From NCBI GenBank assembly GCA_031553415.1, contig JAVBLO010000056.1, positions 1 through 64,000 of the forward strand: a stretch of DNA of 64,000 nucleotides, read 5' to 3'. The notes beneath the pieces are model-generated. The model was not told the origin of the DNA, searched no databases, and was given only the letters and a program-made list of their open reading frames with translations. A program made the translations under genes and the position numbers. This DNA comes from JAIRVZ01 sp031553415. GTDB taxonomy: Bacteria; Bacteroidota; Bacteroidia; Bacteroidales; Azobacteroidaceae. Shown one piece after another: positions 61,801 through 64,000 of the stretch (positions are counted from its first letter, which is position 1; each line of letters starts with the position of its first letter).

Positions 61801-62775
61801 AGTCAGGTAAATTCGGTTCCAATATTGCTTGGTCAGGAAGCTCCCCAAAGGGATGACGGTTCACTTTATAACCGTAGTGTTATTTGTGAAGTGCCTAAGA
61901 AAGATGATTGGACAGACCTCGAAAGAGAAATATTCCAGGAATTAAAAGACAGGGAAAAGCGCGGTTTATCGTCTGTTTTATTGGAAGTATTAAAACTCCG
62001 ACCATTATTCTCACAACATTTCAAAAGTATTCAACGCACTTGCTTTAAGGAACTAAAAGAAGAAATTAAAAAAACACATGGCGCTCTGGAAGGTCAAACA
62101 CGTATCCTAAATACCGTTTCCCTATTTCTTAGTACCTGTCGGTTGCTCGAAGAACATGCACAACACCTGAAGCTTCCATTTACCTACAGAGAATTTTTCA
62201 AGGTTGCTAAAGAGAAAGTTATTAAGCAAGCAGAAAGCATAAGTAGCACCAACCGGTTAGCAGTCTATTTCAATTCTATTCAATATTTAATTGAACAAAA
62301 GGCCCTGATATATGGCAAAGATTTGAAAATTGACCAACAGGCAAAAGTAACAATAATGTTAAATAGGAAAGAAACAACCTCTGTTCAGCTTCCAACTGTT
62401 GATGCCAAAGTATTATATCTCCGATTAGCTGTTATTCATCCGCTTTATACAAGGATGCATCCGGCAAAAGATATATTAACCGAATCATCTTTAGCTGTCA
62501 ATTTAGCTTCACACCCGGCATATATAGGGCATGTGAAAGCAACTCGCTTCAAATGGAACCAGGCAAAGGAAGTTCCTGCAGGTGGTGGTGATTTATCGAT
62601 GCGAAAGATTGTAGTTTCTGAAGAAGCTAATTCAAGCGCCGTAGCCATGAATTACGACATTTTGAAAGAGTTGATAGATATTGACTTGGAAAGATTTATT
62701 AATGTTGACAATTCAGATGATGTTAAAAATGAAATAATAAAAGAAGATGTTAAACCGGGAGAACTTCCCTTCTAA
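58825..62775 (+). CDS. Fused DnaG-type primase / P-loop helicase-like protein
   Basis: The 1316-residue protein has a CHC2 zinc finger (C37, H40, C58, C61), the DnaG catalytic core with TOPRIM motifs (VEGQFDVMSM near 258 and YDNDSVDQ), and then a long middle region (about 430-860) that I do not recognise. A P-loop ATPase follows, with Walker A VGQTESGKS (about 903-911) and Walker B VIVVFEEYND (about 948-957) and a GQEAPQRDDGSLYNRS segment. The ATPase part resembles the DUF927-type helicase of phage and satellite primases. It would make primers and unwind DNA for element replication. The start is fixed by the 1-nt overlap (TGATG) with the upstream gene. Confidence 0.85.
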   Translation: MIDQNTIDKILKAANIVDVIGEFVTLKKKGINYLGLCPFHEDNSPSFYVSPTKQVCKCFSCGEGGNIFSFLQKHENISYPEVIKYLGKKYNIEIDNIELTPEQKAKQDKRESIRAILNFSQRIFEKNIKDYQPVIEYLSGRKINPITLKKFGVGFSEKEQLPGTLSINRYSLELAKSSGVISQRENGSYYDYFRNRITFPFYDIYGNIIGFTGRAIDPLENIKYLNTPETELFNKGSILFGLFQAKGAISKANNVYLVEGQFDVMSMVQAGLENTVCGSGTALTPTQIKLLKRYTQNVTLAYDNDSVDQEKNPGLKAALKNGDLLLAAGFNVRVVMLPEGEDPDSYLRKNDNLSIFTDKTKQLDFVSYKYEILKLKSPGNDPIQITENYKAISETIALIPEKTTQGNYISYLVNKYKVDGEQIKNLVKQVNQKYDNPENEQSGFHGLEAAKEFLTKQKPIIQLTGNMETFIASFGEKPVVYCFGNVSYSQIQELMQVSSFIEYIDTVSHPINIETIEETKEILFLKELHKAGFTITLTSTLNKSNEKNSLSYGFLDYYIIRLADITTDNYSTNNKIKSELINRAAEMISYIPDSERHVGVKSYCKLFDITVKAMTDTLKPFLDRKKSRSRFQAESINVDGKVIDTDFDINRLPEYVDQESLNRYGFFPLQTSSGRKVAYMFRTETGTFIRVGNFYMTPLYHVYDKTGGNKRVVQLDHMQMNFPIFVEWMSKDMINLNSFKQLIWDEGGFVFDNGTANHLNKILSSIAMEFPKCFELKVFGQQNEDFFAFSNAIYHLVDGVHKIEYVDEYGIVVHDGVNYYAPAFSKIYAGERRDNDKFSQDRYFVYKELPPEQTTDFSTWASLMDRVYKQNDNGKWALLFSIMSAFRSVIYPIDRLFTTLFFVGQTESGKSQVAISARSLFIHPDAALFNLNSGTNAAFFTSMERNRDVIVVFEEYNDYLISDEKFQGLKAAVYDGEGKQKRKDATSKELDTSQVNSVPILLGQEAPQRDDGSLYNRSVICEVPKKDDWTDLEREIFQELKDREKRGLSSVLLEVLKLRPLFSQHFKSIQRTCFKELKEEIKKTHGALEGQTRILNTVSLFLSTCRLLEEHAQHLKLPFTYREFFKVAKEKVIKQAESISSTNRLAVYFNSIQYLIEQKALIYGKDLKIDQQAKVTIMLNRKETTSVQLPTVDAKVLYLRLAVIHPLYTRMHPAKDILTESSLAVNLASHPAYIGHVKATRFKWNQAKEVPAGGGDLSMRKIVVSEEANSSAVAMNYDILKELIDIDLERFINVDNSDDVKNEIIKEDVKPGELPF

Positions 62776-62786
62776 ATTATAATACC

Positions 62787-62933
62787 ATGATAGAAATTGA
62801 AAATCGAAACGGAATATGGGAGGCTCATGTTGAAGGTAGCTTATTCCATTATAGCAACAGTTTAGAAGATTTCTTACTATATCTTTCGAATAATGTGGAA
62901 TCCATTAAAGATGAATTTTATGAGGAAAGATGA
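62787..62933 (+). CDS. Very small ORF, unknown function
   Basis: A 48-residue acidic protein (MIEIENRNGIWEAHVEGSLF, ending EFYEER) 11 nt after the primase stop. No family recognised. It overlaps the following ORF by 23 nt. It is supported mainly by position and by the tight packing of the unit. Confidence 0.5.
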   Translation: MIEIENRNGIWEAHVEGSLFHYSNSLEDFLLYLSNNVESIKDEFYEER

Positions 62934-63027
62934 TTTAATAATCGGGTTTGCAATTCTTCTGTTTGTTGCTGCAGCTATCATGATCGGTTATGTTTTTTGT
63001 GCAGTCTGTATTTGGCTGACAAAATAA
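62911..63027 (+). CDS. Very small single-span membrane protein
   Basis: A 38-residue protein (MNFMRKDDLIIG then a hydrophobic helix FAILLFVAAAIMIGYVFCAV) with one predicted membrane span and a short tail. An ATG three codons in is an alternative start. Function unknown; small membrane proteins are common in such elements. Confidence 0.5.
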   Translation: MNFMRKDDLIIGFAILLFVAAAIMIGYVFCAVCIWLTK

Positions 63028-63048
63028 CCATTAAATAAATATATTAAA

Positions 63049-63077
63049 ACAATTATTATATGCGCGCGAATAATTGT
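63049..63077. promoter_or_regulatory. Inverted repeat ahead of the integrase gene
   Basis: ACAATTATT (63049-63057) and AATAATTGT (63069-63077) form a perfect 9-bp inverted repeat around an 11-nt spacer with GCGCGCG, 27 nt before the integrase ATG. The GC core in an AT-rich gap is striking. It could be an operator or an integrase core or arm site. Confidence 0.6.
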
Positions 63078-63104
63078 ATTTCAATAATCTTAAACATAGT
63101 TTTT

Positions 63105-64000
63105 ATGAATACAATATTTTATTCCTACAATGGGAACAATGTTCTTCCATTGTATCAGGAAATGCCTGAGCATATAAAAAATAAAAAGAAATTGTTTTGC
63201 GAATTTATTAATGAGTATACAGAACGAAAGCATGTTAGTGAAACATCAAGAATCGCTTACAGGGCCATTGGAACTCATATAACAAAATTCTGCTCTAAAC
63301 ATAACATAGAAGAGCCTTTTACTGATTCCTTAGGCATTGAATTCACAGAGAATTTTGTCTATTACCTGCAAAGTGATTGTAAATTAATGCTCAATACGGT
63401 TGTAGGAATGCTTGAAAAATTAAGAGCATTGTTAGGAAAAGCGACTCTGTATGGATATCCGATTGACAATACCTTCAGGGAAGTTAAATTAAAAGCAGAA
63501 GAATCTTATTCTGTTTATCTTCCAGAAGATGAGATCTTGAAAATTTATTTTTATAAGGAGTTAAACAGAAAAGAAGAAGTTGTCCGGGATTATTTTGTTA
63601 TCGGATGTTTGACTGGTCTTCGTTTCTCGGATTTTTCCCGCATAGAAAAATCAAATTTTCAAGACAACAACACGGTTATTCGGATAAAAACTCAAAAAAC
63701 TGGCAAAGTGGTTCATATTCCGGTCGATAAGTATGTGTTGGAAATAATGGAAAAATACAACTGGAAACTTCCTAAATGTTGTTGTATTCAGGCTTTCAAT
63801 GGAATTCTCCGGTATTTGTGTAAAAGAATCGGATTTAATGAAGAAATAAAATGCGAAAGGACAATCGGCTTGAAAGTGGTAAGTAACACAAAAAATAAGT
63901 GGGAGATGATAAGTAGTCATACGGCCAGGAGAAGTTTTGCAACCAACATGTACAAGGCCGGCTTTATGATTGCCGAAATAATGGGAATTACTGGACACAC
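63105..64000 (+). CDS. Tyrosine recombinase/integrase (partial, runs off the window)
   Basis: 298 complete codons are visible and the frame stays open to the last base. An N-terminal SAM-like core-binding domain (about 25-110; ETSRIAYRAIGTHITKF) is followed by the catalytic domain with R173 (TGLRFSDFS), a Lys in KTQKTGKVVHIP, H272 and R275 (SSHTARRSFATNM) and H298 (GITGH). The catalytic Tyr must lie beyond the window. The form is that of Bacteroides mobile-element integrases and is distinct from the XerC at 5623. It would insert the element by site-specific recombination. Confidence 0.88.
   Translation, partial: MNTIFYSYNGNNVLPLYQEMPEHIKNKKKLFCEFINEYTERKHVSETSRIAYRAIGTHITKFCSKHNIEEPFTDSLGIEFTENFVYYLQSDCKLMLNTVVGMLEKLRALLGKATLYGYPIDNTFREVKLKAEESYSVYLPEDEILKIYFYKELNRKEEVVRDYFVIGCLTGLRFSDFSRIEKSNFQDNNTVIRIKTQKTGKVVHIPVDKYVLEIMEKYNWKLPKCCCIQAFNGILRYLCKRIGFNEEIKCERTIGLKVVSNTKNKWEMISSHTARRSFATNMYKAGFMIAEIMGITGH

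Larger units (their letters stand above)
57200..64000 (+). mobile_element. Left part of an integrative or satellite-like element
   Basis: From about 57.2 kb the content changes from PUL to a mobile-element set: divergent XRE repressor, four small ORFs including a Myb-like protein, a primase-helicase, two very small ORFs and a tyrosine integrase cut by the window end. The genes overlap or touch, as in phage and satellite replication modules. The order (repressor, small ORFs, primase-helicase) resembles P4-like satellites or integrative mobilisable elements. No capsid or conjugation gene is seen here. Exact ends are not determined. Confidence 0.75.

Overview
The window is a piece of a Bacteroidota chromosome, most likely order Bacteroidales. 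The signs are promoters of the TTTG / TAnnTTTG type, almost no Shine-Dalgarno sequences, a SusC/SusD polysaccharide-utilisation locus (PUL) with a hybrid two-component sensor (HTCS), and the gene content around rpsU, tuf and rpoBC. The genus cannot be fixed from the sequence alone.

Layout. (1) 1-5.2 kb, minus strand: tRNA-Phe, rpmA, rplU, an OmpR-type response regulator, its histidine kinase, an S41 processing protease and a dCMP-deaminase family protein. (2) 5.3-20.1 kb, plus strand: rpsU-xerC-hpf; four tRNAs (Thr, Tyr, Gly, Thr); tuf; tRNA-Trp; secE-nusG-rplK-rplA-rplJ-rplL-rpoB-rpoC. This is the classical translation/transcription cluster, with a terminator-like hairpin and a competing antiterminator hairpin between rplL and rpoB. 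(3) 20.1-23.5 kb: a MATE transporter, a cytidylate-kinase-like protein, a C_GCAxxG_C_C protein and an M48 lipoprotein protease. (4) 23.6-57.1 kb, minus strand: a large PUL. Read in transcription order it holds the HTCS regulator, an MBL-fold protein, a SusC-like receptor without SusD, a SusC/SusD pair, a GH10-like lipoprotein, a GLUG-repeat lipoprotein, two heparinase II-like (PL21-type) lyases, a GH2 enzyme, a second GLUG-repeat protein, a GH88 unsaturated glucuronyl hydrolase, a VOC-fold protein, two Ser-type sulfatases and a Tat-exported aldo/keto reductase. (5) 57.2 kb to the end: the left part of a mobile element with a divergent XRE repressor, small ORFs, a 1316-residue CHC2/TOPRIM/P-loop primase-helicase and a tyrosine integrase cut by the window edge.

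How the PUL works together (inference): surface lipoproteins and SusCD bind and import a sulfated, uronate-containing glycosaminoglycan, most probably heparin/heparan sulfate. The lyases make unsaturated oligosaccharides, sulfatases remove sulfate, and GH88 releases the unsaturated uronate. GH2, VOC and aldo/keto reductase proteins would act on further linkages or products. The HTCS would sense an oligosaccharide in the periplasm.

The less explained content is: intergenic palindromes built from tandem 7-nt units, several inside the tuf-rpoBC cluster; a strong Shine-Dalgarno only on hpf, in the same transcription unit as rpsU (bS21); a block of 23-bp-period repeats with inverted ends between the HTCS and MBL genes; an HTCS with an altered H-box; and the primase-helicase element.
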